Shown here one piece after another: positions 7,505 to 15,492 of a DNA stretch of 34,108 bases. The notes beneath the pieces were generated by a model. That model saw nothing but the letters and a program-made list of their open reading frames with translations, was not told the origin of the DNA and did not search any database. A program made the position numbers and the translations under genes. The DNA comes from Mycolicibacterium moriokaense (lineage in GTDB: Bacteria; Actinomycetota; Actinomycetes; Mycobacteriales; Mycobacteriaceae): the NCBI RefSeq assembly GCF_003201655.1, contig NZ_QJJU01000043.1, positions 1 to 34,108 on the forward strand, in the 5' to 3' direction. Each line of letters starts with the position of its first letter. Position 1 is the stretch's first letter.

Positions 7505-8522
7505 CGGCGAGGATTTCGCCCAACTGGCCGAGCCGTTTCGGCGTGAGCTGGTCGCTTACGGCTATCGCATGCTCGGCTCGGTCGATGACGCCGAAGAAGT
7601 CGTGCAGGACGTCTACCTGGACGCGTGGCGCGCCTACGACCGGTTCGAAGGGCGCTCGTCACTGCGCACCTGGTTGTATGCCATCGCCACCCGCGCTTTC
7701 CTGAAGGCCCTCGAGCGCCGCAAGCGCCGCCCGCTGCCCTCTGATCTGCATGCGCCAGAAACAGACCCCACCGCGCGTGTGCTCGCCGGTCATGCGCACC
7801 TGGCATGGCTGCAGCCTGCCCCCGATTCGCTGCTGGCCGCCACCACCAGCGACCCGGCCACTGTAGTGGCCGCGCGTGACACCATGCGGCTGGCCTTCAT
7901 CGCCGCGCTGCAGCTTCTTTCGCCCCAGCAGCGCGCAGTGCTGATCCTGCGCGAGGTATTGGGTTGGTCGGCAGCCGAAGTCGCCGCCCTGCTGGATCTG
8001 ACCGTGGCCGCGGTCAACAGCGCCCTACAGCGGGCCCGCACCCATCTGCCCGCCGCCACCGACTCGCTGGCCCAACCCTCAGAGCAGGGCCAGCGTGAAC
8101 TGCTCGACCGCTACGTGGCGGCGTTTCAAGAGGCCGACGTCGACGCACTGCTCGCGGTGTTGACCGAGGACGCGCGCTACGAAATGCCGCCGTTTCTCAC
8201 ATGGTTTGACAGCAGCGCGGCCATCGGCGCCTTCCTGGGCGCGCACATGCGTGGCTTCGGCAAAACCCCGGTCATACCCACCACGGCCAACGGACAACCC
8301 GCGGTGGCGCTTTACCCGGCCAACCGTGACGGACAGCATCGCCTGCACGCCCTGCACGTACTTACCCTCACCCCGCACGGCGTCGGGCGCATCGTGGCCT
8401 TCATGGACACCGACATGCTGCGGCGCTTTGACCTGCCCGAGCAACTGCCAAACCCAAACACCGTCATCGACGTAGGCGCTGCGTTGCGCCCGAAAGAGGC
8501 AGCCGCCCACCGTCATCCGTAG
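7485..8522 (+). CDS. SigG-like ECF RNA polymerase sigma factor with SnoaL-like C-terminal domain
   Basis: A 345-residue ECF sigma factor of the group that contains M. tuberculosis SigG. Region 2 covers about residues 10-85 (EPFRRELVAYGYRMLGSVDDAEEVVQ, then SSLRTWLYAIATRAFLKALERRKRRPLP). Region 4 covers about 125-190 (LSPQQRAVLILREVLGWSAAEVAALLDLTVAAVNSALQRAR). The last ~140 residues form a SnoaL/NTF2-like domain (ELLDRYVAAFQEADVDALLAVLTEDARYEMPPFLTWFDS), which in related sigma factors replaces a classical anti-sigma. The ATG at 7485 overlaps the DUF899 gene and fits the alignment to SigG. Four promoters nearby match the CGATGA-N18-GTCNNTA motif I recall for SigG. It could be SigG itself or a close paralogue. 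Confidence 0.9.
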   Translation: MSITTDNGEDFAQLAEPFRRELVAYGYRMLGSVDDAEEVVQDVYLDAWRAYDRFEGRSSLRTWLYAIATRAFLKALERRKRRPLPSDLHAPETDPTARVLAGHAHLAWLQPAPDSLLAATTSDPATVVAARDTMRLAFIAALQLLSPQQRAVLILREVLGWSAAEVAALLDLTVAAVNSALQRARTHLPAATDSLAQPSEQGQRELLDRYVAAFQEADVDALLAVLTEDARYEMPPFLTWFDSSAAIGAFLGAHMRGFGKTPVIPTTANGQPAVALYPANRDGQHRLHALHVLTLTPHGVGRIVAFMDTDMLRRFDLPEQLPNPNTVIDVGAALRPKEAAAHRHP

Positions 8523-8612
8523 TTATCAGATCAGTTCGGATGACCCGAGTGACTTGAAGCACAGCCTCATCAATCACGTGACACGGTCTTGGATCAATGC
8601 TCTGGGCGTGGC

Positions 8613-8643
8613 CGATGAGTTTGCCGACTGTGCCGCCTCTGTA
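8613..8643 (+). promoter_or_regulatory. SigG-like promoter for the leader ORF and LLM oxidoreductase
   Basis: CGATGA at 8613-8618, 18 bases, CTCTGTA at 8637-8643. The flanking bases GTTTG and CCTCTGTATAGA are shared with the promoter at 10688. The resemblance continues through GAGGAGG and AGATGACA at the start codon, which suggests that the whole promoter-leader segment was duplicated. Confidence 0.78.
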
Positions 8644-8682
8644 TAGAGCAAACCGATTGTTGACCGTGAGGAGGTCGGGGAG

Positions 8683-8745
8683 ATGACATACGCCAGTTGC
8701 ACACGAACCATCGTGCGCCGGATAGGTTTCGAGGCCTCGAGGTGA
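8683..8745 (+). CDS. 20-codon leader ORF coupled to the LLM oxidoreductase gene
   Basis: ATG at 8683 follows a very strong ribosome binding site (GAGGAGG at 8668-8674). It opens a 20-residue basic peptide with a single Cys (Cys6), starting MTYASCTRTIVRR. Its TGA (8743-8745) overlaps the GTG start of the next gene (8742) as GTGA, the usual layout for translational coupling. The arrangement can equally be read as a frameshifted former N-terminus. The position of its ATG matches the true start of the NmrA gene behind the sister promoter at 10688. Confidence 0.5.
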   Translation: MTYASCTRTIVRRIGFEASR

Positions 8746-9893
8746 GCGGTTTCCGGGTCGGCGTGATGGATCAGATTTTCAACTCGAGGTTTTCGCCGAC
8801 GGCAGCGATGCGGGCGAATTACCTGGGTGTCGTTGCGGCCGGCGCGGATTCGTTCTGGGTCGGCGATCACGTGAGTTCGATGTTCGCACGCTCAATCGCG
8901 ACATCCCAACACATGGGGGCGGCCAGATTGGTCCCCAACATCGATGCCGTATTGGAGCCGTGGACCACGCTCGGACATTTGGCCACGCTGAATCGGTTGG
9001 GGCGGCGACGACTCGGAGTGGGCGTGACCGATTCGGCTCGCCGTAGCCCGGTGGTGACTGCACAAGCTGCCGCAACACTGCACCTGCTTACCCGCGGGCG
9101 GGCGATCCTCGGCATCGGCACCGGCGAGCGCGCAACCAACGAACCCTACGGTGTGGATTGGACGAAGCCGGTGGCTCGGCTAGAAGAAGCTCTGGCCACC
9201 ATCCGCGCGCTGTGGAATTCCGGCGGCGAACTCGTCTCACGTGAGTCGCACTACTTTCCGCTGCGCAACGCCCTGTTCGCGCTACCGCCCTACCAGGGCA
9301 AGTGGCCCGAGATTTGGATAGCCGCCCATGGACCGCGGATGCTGCGGATCACCGGACGCTACGGCGATGCCTGGTTCCCGGAGGGCGCCGTTGTGACCCG
9401 CAAGCACGGCTATGCCGAGCGTTTGGACGTATTGCGAAGTGCGGCGTCGGACGCCGGACGAGATCCGCACGCCGTCACACCGGCAGGCGCGGCGTTCGTC
9501 GTCACCGGATTCGGCCGAGACGAGGTGGACGAGGCACTGAACAGCGACGCCGTGAAATCGGCTGCCCTGCTGGCGCCCGCTGAAATCTGGGCCCGCCACG
9601 GTGCCCAACACCCGCTGGGCGCGCACGCGACCGGCGGTCACGACATCGTCCCGCAACTCCTCGACGGAGACACCATCTTGTCCTACACCAAACAAGTGCC
9701 CGCAACCTTGATAAGGGAGCTCACACTCAACGGGCGACCACGCGAAGTGATCGAGCAGGCGGCAGAATACCGCGACCAAGGACTTCGATACCTCGTGATC
9801 GCCAACATCGGCATTCTGCAGCCCAGCCTGTCGAAGGGTATGGCCTCAAACCTGCAATTCAGCAGAATAATCCGCGGCCTCAAGCGGCTGTGA
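8742..9893 (+). CDS. LLM-class flavin/F420-dependent oxidoreductase
   Basis: A 383-residue luciferase-like monooxygenase family protein with a TIM-barrel fold. In mycobacteria most such enzymes use coenzyme F420 to transfer hydride to or from a carbonyl or alcohol. Family segments are GADSFWVGDHV near residue 37, RAILGIGTGERATNEPYGVDW near 121, and EIWIAAHGPRMLRITGRYGDAWFPEG near 190. Resemblance to the phthiodiolone-ketoreductase/F420-reductase branch is seen by eye. The GTG start at 8742 is chosen because the frame is overlapped there by the leader-ORF stop; an upstream TTG at 8697 is possible. It probably reduces reactive carbonyls as part of the SigG-like response; the substrate is unknown. 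Confidence 0.88.
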   Translation: MSGFRVGVMDQIFNSRFSPTAAMRANYLGVVAAGADSFWVGDHVSSMFARSIATSQHMGAARLVPNIDAVLEPWTTLGHLATLNRLGRRRLGVGVTDSARRSPVVTAQAAATLHLLTRGRAILGIGTGERATNEPYGVDWTKPVARLEEALATIRALWNSGGELVSRESHYFPLRNALFALPPYQGKWPEIWIAAHGPRMLRITGRYGDAWFPEGAVVTRKHGYAERLDVLRSAASDAGRDPHAVTPAGAAFVVTGFGRDEVDEALNSDAVKSAALLAPAEIWARHGAQHPLGAHATGGHDIVPQLLDGDTILSYTKQVPATLIRELTLNGRPREVIEQAAEYRDQGLRYLVIANIGILQPSLSKGMASNLQFSRIIRGLKRL

Positions 9894-9934
9894 AGCAGTC
9901 AGCGGCATCCGAATTCCGGCGCTTCCGGGCGTGG

Positions 9935-9956
9935 GGTACCCGCGTAAGCGGGTCCG
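9935..9956. terminator. GNRA-loop hairpin downstream of the LLM gene
   Basis: ACCCGC-GTAA-GCGGGT (9938-9953) is a perfect 6-base stem with a GNRA-type tetraloop, extended by flanking GG/CC across one mismatch. It lies 45 bases after the LLM stop codon. No T-run follows, so it may be a mycobacterial-style terminator or an mRNA-stabilising structure. Confidence 0.45.
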
Positions 9957-10062
9957 CCCGTTCGTACTGCACGGCGTCCGCCGCCGCAGAACAGTGAAAA
10001 CCACTAAGCCGCTGCCATTTCAGTTCAATCAAACTCGCCACCATTATTTGAGGAGACCTGAG

Positions 10063-10491
10063 GTGCCGATCTATCAATGCCACGTCCCCGCCGGATCACT
10101 GACCGCGCAAACCCGCGCTGCGGTGGCTGAAGCGATCACCGATGTGCACAGTACTGTCACAAAGGCACCGCGCGGATTCGTGCGTGTCATATTCGTCGAA
10201 TACCGCCGCAATGCCTACTTCACGGCTGGCAAGCCCGACAACGGCGCCCTCATCCTCGGGAACATCCGCGCCGGCCTCGCCCGTGCGGTACGCGCCGAAC
10301 TCCTGGAGAAGCTGTCCAACTCGTGGGCATCGACCACCGGCCAAGACCACCGCGAGTTGGTGATCGGACTGTCCGACATCGATCCGACATCGGCCATGGA
10401 AGCCGGGATCATCATGCCCGCCCGCGGCGAAGAAGCCCAATGGCTCGAGCGCCACCGCGACCACCTCGCGCAGTTCTTGACCGGCCAGTAG
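10063..10491 (+). CDS. Tautomerase/MIF-superfamily protein
   Basis: A 142-residue protein of the 4-oxalocrotonate tautomerase/cis-3-chloroacrylic-acid dehalogenase type. Pro2 becomes the catalytic N-terminal base once Met is removed (VPIYQCHVPAGSLT). The repeated beta-alpha-beta halves are visible: LTAQTRAAVAEAITDVHSTV with FVRVIFVEY, then ALILGNIRAGLARAVRAELLEKL with RELVIGLSDI. The GTG start at 10063 behind GAGGAGA (10050-10056) is required to put Pro at position 2. It lies between two SigG-like promoters and reads in the same direction as the LLM gene 170 bases upstream. Its physiological substrate is not evident. Confidence 0.85.
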   Translation: MPIYQCHVPAGSLTAQTRAAVAEAITDVHSTVTKAPRGFVRVIFVEYRRNAYFTAGKPDNGALILGNIRAGLARAVRAELLEKLSNSWASTTGQDHRELVIGLSDIDPTSAMEAGIIMPARGEEAQWLERHRDHLAQFLTGQ

Positions 10492-10687
10492 TAACCACAC
10501 GGCGTGATCGAAGCGGTCGCAGGGCGGCTACTTCAACAGTGAAATCCCCTGTAACGTCGCGCTTTTCGAGCAGCAGACGACGGCATCCGCCGCGACCGAC
10601 CATCACATCCAACCAACTCTGTTGATGACGGCCGCACTGTGGATAGCGCGACCCTGCATATGAAGTTTGAGTCAGTGACGCAAGACC

Positions 10688-10718
10688 CGATGAGTTTGGA
10701 GACCGCGCCTCCTCTATA
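10688..10718 (+). promoter_or_regulatory. SigG-like promoter for the NmrA-membrane protein operon
   Basis: CGATGA at 10688-10693, 18 bases, CTCTATA at 10712-10718. The spacing is identical to the other three. The promoter and its leader (through GAGGAGG and AGATGACA) parallel the segment at 8613-8690. Confidence 0.78.
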
Positions 10719-10753
10719 TAGATCGAATCGTTCACGTTGAGGAGGAGCCAGAG

Positions 10754-11662
10754 ATGACACCGGCCAATTCCACGTTTTTCCTGGCTGTCGGCGCTGGCGG
10801 AAGTCATGGAGCCACGGGCAACCATGTCGCGCGCCAACTGCTGGCACGGGGGTTGCCAGTTCGGGCGTTGGTGCGCCGGGCCGATGAACGGGCCACTGAG
10901 CTTAGCGAGCTCGGTGCCGACATCGCGGTCGGCGATCTGCACAGCTTCACAGACATGTGTGCCGCGCTGGTTGGGGTGCATCGTGCGTACTTCACATACC
11001 CGGTCGCCGATGGCCTTCTGGAAGCGACGACGATTTTAGTCGCCGCCGGAAAACAGACTGGTCTGCAGTCGGTGGTGAATATGTCGCAGATAACGGCTCG
11101 CGCGGATCACGCGAGCCCGGCCGCGCGTCAGCACTGGTTGGCTGAGCGTGTGCTCGAGTGGTCTGGGATCGGTGTCACGCACCTACGGCCTCCGTTCTTT
11201 CTGGAGAATCTGCTCAACGTCGCTGCTCCCACCACGGTCGGAACCGAAAGCAAGATCTATCTTCCGTACGGCCAAGGGCGCCATGCACCCATCGCGGGGG
11301 AAGACATCGCCCGCGTGGCCGTGGGCATCCTGACCGATCCTGATCCGCACCGGGGACGGACCTACGTGCCCACCGGGCCGGCGTCCTTGACGATGGCCGA
11401 ACAAGCGAGCGTTTTCACCGACGTGCTTGGACGTCAAACGGAATATGTGGAGATCTCCGTCCAGGCTTGGCGCGAGATCTTGTCCCGAATCCCTGTTGTG
11501 ACGCCCTACTTGATCGAGCATCTCGCCCGGGTGGCCGAGAGCCATCAACATGGCGAATTCGATGCTGTCACCGATGTGGTCGAAACGATCGGCGGTGCCT
11601 CGCCTAAATCGCTGGAGATGTTTATTCGTCAAACCCAAACCACGTTAGGAGCACAACGATGA
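10754..11662 (+). CDS. NmrA-family NAD(P)-binding protein
   Basis: A 302-residue atypical SDR/NmrA protein. The N-terminal dinucleotide motif reads GAGGSHGATGNHVARQLL, a slightly expanded glycine loop. It is followed by VRALVRRADE and by NMSQITARADHASPAARQHWLAERVLEWSGI, where the lysine/tyrosine of classical SDRs is absent. Later segments are HLRPPFFLENLL and YLPYGQGRHAPIAGEDIARVAVGIL, typical of NAD(P)H-binding quinone-reductase relatives. It starts at ATG 10754 with GAGGAGG 12 bases upstream and overlaps the next gene by four bases (ATGA). Together with the other regulon genes it suggests an NAD(P)H-dependent response to reactive carbonyls or quinones. Confidence 0.88.
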   Translation: MTPANSTFFLAVGAGGSHGATGNHVARQLLARGLPVRALVRRADERATELSELGADIAVGDLHSFTDMCAALVGVHRAYFTYPVADGLLEATTILVAAGKQTGLQSVVNMSQITARADHASPAARQHWLAERVLEWSGIGVTHLRPPFFLENLLNVAAPTTVGTESKIYLPYGQGRHAPIAGEDIARVAVGILTDPDPHRGRTYVPTGPASLTMAEQASVFTDVLGRQTEYVEISVQAWREILSRIPVVTPYLIEHLARVAESHQHGEFDAVTDVVETIGGASPKSLEMFIRQTQTTLGAQR

Positions 11663-12147
11663 GCGAAACTGCGATCACGCAACGGGACAATCCGCCTCGG
11701 GGACTGGGCGCGTTTCGGGTCTTCCTGCGCGTCTACGGCGTGCTGACGCTCGTCATCTTTGTGTCGCTGCTCGTGGGATTCCTCGCGCAGTCACCGCTAC
11801 TGGCCGAGCATGGTGGAGTGCTGAACTGGACGATCTGGAACGATGTTCGGTGCGGGCATTCGCATCTGCACGTGCCGCCCATGCTGATGGTGATCTACAT
11901 TGTGTGGGGCGTGTTTTTGCTGCGCGCCGCGAGTGATCCGCGAAGCTATGGATCGTTTCTGAGTTTCACGATGTGGGCCAACCTTGCCCACGGGTTGTTG
12001 ATGGTAGTGCAAGCGGGCACCGAGATCTCCCACTATTGGAGTAAGTATCTAACCGACATACCGTTCGTGTTGATCCTCGCGCTGGGAATATTCTTGTGGC
12101 GCCGCGCGAATGGGGCAGGGGAGCGGTCCGCCGTGCTGAACAGCTGA
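11659..12147 (+). CDS. Four-helix membrane protein of unknown function
   Basis: A 162-residue integral membrane protein. Hydrophobic segments lie near residues 23-45 (FLRVYGVLTLVIFVSLLVGFLA), 72-92 (PPMLMVIYIVWGVFLLRAA), 100-122 (FLSFTMWANLAHGLLMVVQA) and 133-150 (DIPFVLILALGIFLW). A conserved-looking HSHLHVPP precedes the second helix, and histidines here could bind a metal or haem, which is speculative. It resembles small uncharacterised actinobacterial membrane proteins (DUF6632-like, from memory). It is translationally coupled to the NmrA gene and so belongs to the SigG-like regulon. Confidence 0.75.
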   Translation: MSETAITQRDNPPRGLGAFRVFLRVYGVLTLVIFVSLLVGFLAQSPLLAEHGGVLNWTIWNDVRCGHSHLHVPPMLMVIYIVWGVFLLRAASDPRSYGSFLSFTMWANLAHGLLMVVQAGTEISHYWSKYLTDIPFVLILALGIFLWRRANGAGERSAVLNS

Positions 12148-12681
12148 CGGCCGTCGCCGCTCCAATACTGCAAAAGCTCGACAGCCCAGGCGAATTCCGG
12201 ACGAGGTGAGCACTGTGGGCCGCGATGATATGTCAGGCGACCGATGGAGAGTCTGGCCCGCGTACAGAGCGCCGCGTTCAATGGTAATGAAAGCGGGTCC
12301 GCGGTGGGGCATAGCATGCACTGTTCTGCAGAGTCACTCATCTGCCACCGACGGCCCCTCTGTGTAGCCGTCACATGACGAAACGCTCTGAATGGGGTTG
12401 GTCCGTGTCACGCAGCGAATGGGCAAGTCACCGGTGGTGGGGTAGCGGCGTTTTAAAGAATGACACGCGGTTGAGACAAAACACAGATGACATGACGTGA
12501 GACACCGTGCATCGTCGCAGGTCAGGAGATCGCCATATGACATCCGAAATCGGGAACCTACAGCGCCGGCGCCGCGCGCGCCCCGGTCCACCGGCGCAGG
12601 CCGCGCCGATTCCCTAGTCCGCTGCACATTCAGCTCGGTAGTCGCATCGTGCTGCAGCAAGCACTAGGCCGCGACGGTTAG
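12148..12681. other. Intergenic stretch with no clear gene
   Basis: About 530 bases between two converging units. CCTCTGTGTAG at 12357-12367 resembles the -10 part of the SigG-like promoters, but the sequence 22 bases upstream of it matches the -35 part poorly. A 26-codon ORF (ATG at 12537, AGGAG 12524-12528, MTSEIGNLQRRRRARPG) has a fair ribosome binding site but no recognisable identity. Confidence 0.5.
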
Positions 12682-13338
12682 TTAGGACGCCTTCTGCATT
12701 TTGAGCTTCCATTCATCCGTGACGGTCAAAAGCGCATCGGGAGGTGGATCGGTCAACGCGACGACATCGCCCACCGGGTGCACGACGCCTCGCCCTTCGA
12801 ACAGCGCCAGACAGACCTTGCCGTCCAACCGGGACGGGAACTGCACCGCAGCAGCGCCGCGGTCGTACAGGTCACCAGCAATCGTCTGTGTGACCTTTCG
12901 TCGTTTCGTCGTAATCTCGCTCAGATCGAGATGCTCCAGGCCGTACTCGACCAACACTGCCGCATGGCGGTCCTCAAGCTCTTGGCGGGTATCAGCGTCG
13001 AACAGGTCAACCACAGGCCCATCCAACTCCAGCCTTGCCTGGACGAGCACATTTTCCCGCCGCCACTTCGCCGTCACAGGCGCGACCGGAAAATCATCGG
13101 CGGCCTCAGGCCCGTAACGCTCGATATGGCGTTGACGTGCAGCCAGATTCGGCCGGAAGTCCGCCAGCACCTCGCGCAGGCACGTCACCTCGAACTCGGC
13201 CACATACAGCGTTCGGAGCCGCTGGTCGACGTCGTCGAACCGGTGCGAGAACCCGTACACGTCCAACGGAGTGAAATCAAACGGCGCGCGGTGATATCCG
13301 ACTCGCCACAACGGACCGTCGACCGGGCTGCCCCTCAC
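12682..13338 (-). CDS. RES-domain toxin (NAD+ phosphorylase/ADP-ribosyl-type)
   Basis: A 218-residue RES-family protein, the toxin class to which mycobacterial MbcT belongs; these degrade NAD+ or modify targets with ADP-ribose. The fold is suggested by LWRVGYHRAPFDFTP at the N-terminus, LRTLYVAEFEVTCLREVLADFR in the middle (family Arg/Glu region) and AAAVQFPSRLDGKVCLALFEG (family Ser region). It is longer than the smallest members, with an inserted helical part around residues 70-150. The GTG start overlaps the antitoxin stop (GTGA), the usual coupled layout. Confidence 0.8.
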   Translation of the reverse strand: MRGSPVDGPLWRVGYHRAPFDFTPLDVYGFSHRFDDVDQRLRTLYVAEFEVTCLREVLADFRPNLAARQRHIERYGPEAADDFPVAPVTAKWRRENVLVQARLELDGPVVDLFDADTRQELEDRHAAVLVEYGLEHLDLSEITTKRRKVTQTIAGDLYDRGAAAVQFPSRLDGKVCLALFEGRGVVHPVGDVVALTDPPPDALLTVTDEWKLKMQKAS

Positions 13339-13730
13339 GCCTGAAAGGTAGCCACCTGGCGCGCTGCTTGAACCACCATTGTGAAATCTGCCGTCTCAGT
13401 CGCAGCACCTAGGACCTCGATCGGCGCTTCATCGTCCAGGCGCGTGTTCGTGCCGAACAGCCACGCTCTGGCGGTCTCGTCGTCGTAAGCGTCAACGAGC
13501 ATCCGGACTACCTTGTAGCCCTCACGCAGCCGACGGTCGGTCGTCGCGTGCGGTTGCGGGCCCTGTTCGCGGGTATAGCGGCCTATCTGTTTGGCGTCGG
13601 CCAAGCCAGCTATCGCCGCCGAGACGCGCTGGCCGACCGTGTCCTGCAGATACGCAGCGATCTCACGGATCGACATCGAAGCCGCGTCGATATCGAGCCT
13701 GTGTGCAGCCGAAGGGGTCAAAACAGGCAT
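13335..13730 (-). CDS. Antitoxin partner of the RES toxin (Xre/MbcA-like)
   Basis: A 131-residue protein directly upstream of the RES toxin and overlapping it by four bases. The N-terminal half is a likely DNA-binding helical region (MSIREIAAYLQDTVGQRVSAAIAGLADAKQIGRYTREQ). The C-terminal half, ending VRMLVDAYDDETARAWLFGTNTRLDDEAPIEVLG, matches the antitoxin/toxin-binding domain of MbcA/ParS-type proteins, including the hallmark RAWLFGTN...L...P. The ATG at 13728-13730 is chosen for its GGAGG ribosome binding site; longer readings add an unlikely hydrophobic leader. A promoter is plausible just upstream (TATACG as -10 on the minus strand). The pair probably autorepresses. Confidence 0.85.
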   Translation of the reverse strand: MPVLTPSAAHRLDIDAASMSIREIAAYLQDTVGQRVSAAIAGLADAKQIGRYTREQGPQPHATTDRRLREGYKVVRMLVDAYDDETARAWLFGTNTRLDDEAPIEVLGAATETADFTMVVQAARQVATFQA

Positions 13731-14226
13731 CCCGCACCTCCAATGCGTATAAATCCGGAAGGTCCACACAAACAATAACGTCCACGCTACCAAAAAACAC
13801 CCTAGAAACAACACCGCGCCCTTGTGGGCGGCGGGCGCCCGGGGATGCATGCTCGTGGTGGCGCGGCGTCAGTCTGCCGATCCGCCTGTAGCGGCGGCCA
13901 TCACCGACCCTGCCCTCGACCTCGGCGCATACGGCGCCAGTCACGGTAGCCATCCAGCCGGCGGCCGACATGGCCGAGCCGTCCAGCCGGTCCTGCACCT
14001 GACCCCTAGGAGGCTCGGCTAGCGCGATATATGGCCGACGGCGCGCATGTGGGTGCCGTGGACCCTTGATACCCACTACGCCTATCACCGATCCCGCAGG
14101 GGTTGGGTGGACATCCTGTACTGCTGGAACGCGCACCAATCGCGTAACCCCATAGCCGTCGTGAATCGACAGAAGTCGCCACGTCGGCAAGTGTGTGGGC
14201 ACTAGCTGACAATCAACCGCTCGTAG
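13731..14226. other. Intergenic stretch with no clear gene
   Basis: About 500 bases between the toxin-antitoxin promoter and the end of the MFS gene. The first 60 bases are AT-rich and should hold the toxin-antitoxin promoter. I see no reliable gene, RNA or repeat in the remainder. Confidence 0.5.
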
Positions 14227-15492
14227 TCAGTTACCGATGTCGGCTCTTGCGCTGGCGGGATGGGTTTCGTACATCCGTACCGCGACGGCCAGCCCGGAGG
14301 CGACGGTGATGGCCGCGGCGGCCCAGATGGCGGCGCGCAGCCCCCACAGGTCGGCGGTGAGGCCGCCGACGATGGCGCCGGCGGCGTATCCGCTGTCGCG
14401 CCACAGTCGGTAGACGCCCACGGCGCGGGCCCGCCATAGCGGGTGGGCGACGTCGCCGACGGCTGCCAGCAGGGTGGGGTAGACCATGGCGGTGCCCGCA
14501 CCGAGCAGCGCGCTCGCCCCGAGCCACCACGTGAAGGTGGTGCCGGTGGCGATCAGCGCCAGTCCGACCGCCTGGATGAGCATCCCGGCGGTGATCAGAT
14601 GCTTGCGACCCCACCGATCCGACACGGCGCCCGTCGCCAGTTGCCCGACCCCCCACACCGCGGGGTAGACGGCGACCAGGATGCCGATTTGGTCGACGGG
14701 CATGCCGGTGGTGGCGAACAGGATCGGGAACAGGCCCCAGGACAGGCCGAAGTTGAGGTTGTTGACCAGACCGGCCTGGCTGGCCGAGGACAGTGCCGGT
14801 TCGGTGAAGCTGGTGCGCACGAATATCTGTCGGTTGGTCAGCGCGGTGTCGCGGCGGCTGTTGTCGTAACGGGTGGCCTCCAGCTGGGCGTGACCGCGGG
14901 TCTCGCGGACGAACACCGCGCACAGGCCCAGGGCAATCAGTGCATAGGAAAGGCCGAGCAGGAACGGTGCGGGCCGCAAACCATAACGGGCAGCGAGGTA
15001 GCCGGCCAGCACAGCGGTCAACGCCACGGCGCCGTAACCCGCCGCCTCGTTGAATCCCATGGCCAGGCCGCGCTGTCGGGGGCCGACGAGGTCGATCTTC
15101 ATGACCACTGTGGTCGACCAGGTCAGGCCTTGATTGATGCCCAACAGCACGTTGGCCGCCACCACCCATGCCCAGGACGGCGCCCAAATCAGCAGCAGCG
15201 GAACGGGAATGGCGAGCAGCCAGCCCGCCAGCAGCACGGGTTTGCGTCCGAAGCGGTCGGACCAGGTGCCGGCGAGGTAGTTGGTGGCGGCCTTGGTGAT
15301 GCCGAAGGCGAACACGTAGGTGAGCAGGAACGTATAGCCAGTCAGGTGGAATTCCTGCTTGGCCAGCAGCGGCAGCACGGTTTGTTCCTGGCCAACCATG
15401 CCGCCCACCAGGCCGTTGACCGCGACCAGCAGACAGAACTGGGAAAGGTTGGCGCGCAACCCCAGTCGAGGCTGGCGACTGGTTGTGCTCAC
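14227..15492 (-). CDS. Major facilitator superfamily transporter
   Basis: A 421-residue MFS permease with about 12 membrane segments. The signature loop GTWSDRFGRKPVLLAGW lies between helices 2 and 3 (about residue 70), and its counterpart TGAVSDRWGRKHLITAGM lies in the second half (about residue 285). The start is the GTG at 15490-15492, which overlaps the upstream stop (GTGA); a longer reading would run deep into the preceding gene. It is the last gene of a five-gene sulfur/thiol operon. Export or import of a sulfur compound such as thiosulfate, sulfite or a thiol is a reasonable guess from context, but the sequence does not show the substrate. Confidence 0.88.
   Translation of the reverse strand: MSTTSRQPRLGLRANLSQFCLLVAVNGLVGGMVGQEQTVLPLLAKQEFHLTGYTFLLTYVFAFGITKAATNYLAGTWSDRFGRKPVLLAGWLLAIPVPLLLIWAPSWAWVVAANVLLGINQGLTWSTTVVMKIDLVGPRQRGLAMGFNEAAGYGAVALTAVLAGYLAARYGLRPAPFLLGLSYALIALGLCAVFVRETRGHAQLEATRYDNSRRDTALTNRQIFVRTSFTEPALSSASQAGLVNNLNFGLSWGLFPILFATTGMPVDQIGILVAVYPAVWGVGQLATGAVSDRWGRKHLITAGMLIQAVGLALIATGTTFTWWLGASALLGAGTAMVYPTLLAAVGDVAHPLWRARAVGVYRLWRDSGYAAGAIVGGLTADLWGLRAAIWAAAAITVASGLAVAVRMYETHPASARADIGN

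Noticed and set aside
12335..12367. Fifth SigG-like promoter (CCTCTGTGTAG)
   Set aside because: The -10 half fits, but the sequence at the required upstream distance matches the -35 element at only about half its positions, and no gene follows.
12537..12617. 26-codon ORF with AGGAG upstream
   Set aside because: Very short, Arg/Pro-rich, unrecognised, and in a gene-free stretch; listed only as a note within the intergenic entry.
13731..14226. Membrane-leader extension of the antitoxin (a hydrophobic stretch upstream in the same frame)
   Set aside because: The internal ATG at 13728-13730 has a strong ribosome binding site and gives the expected antitoxin length; the upstream frame contains the likely promoter.
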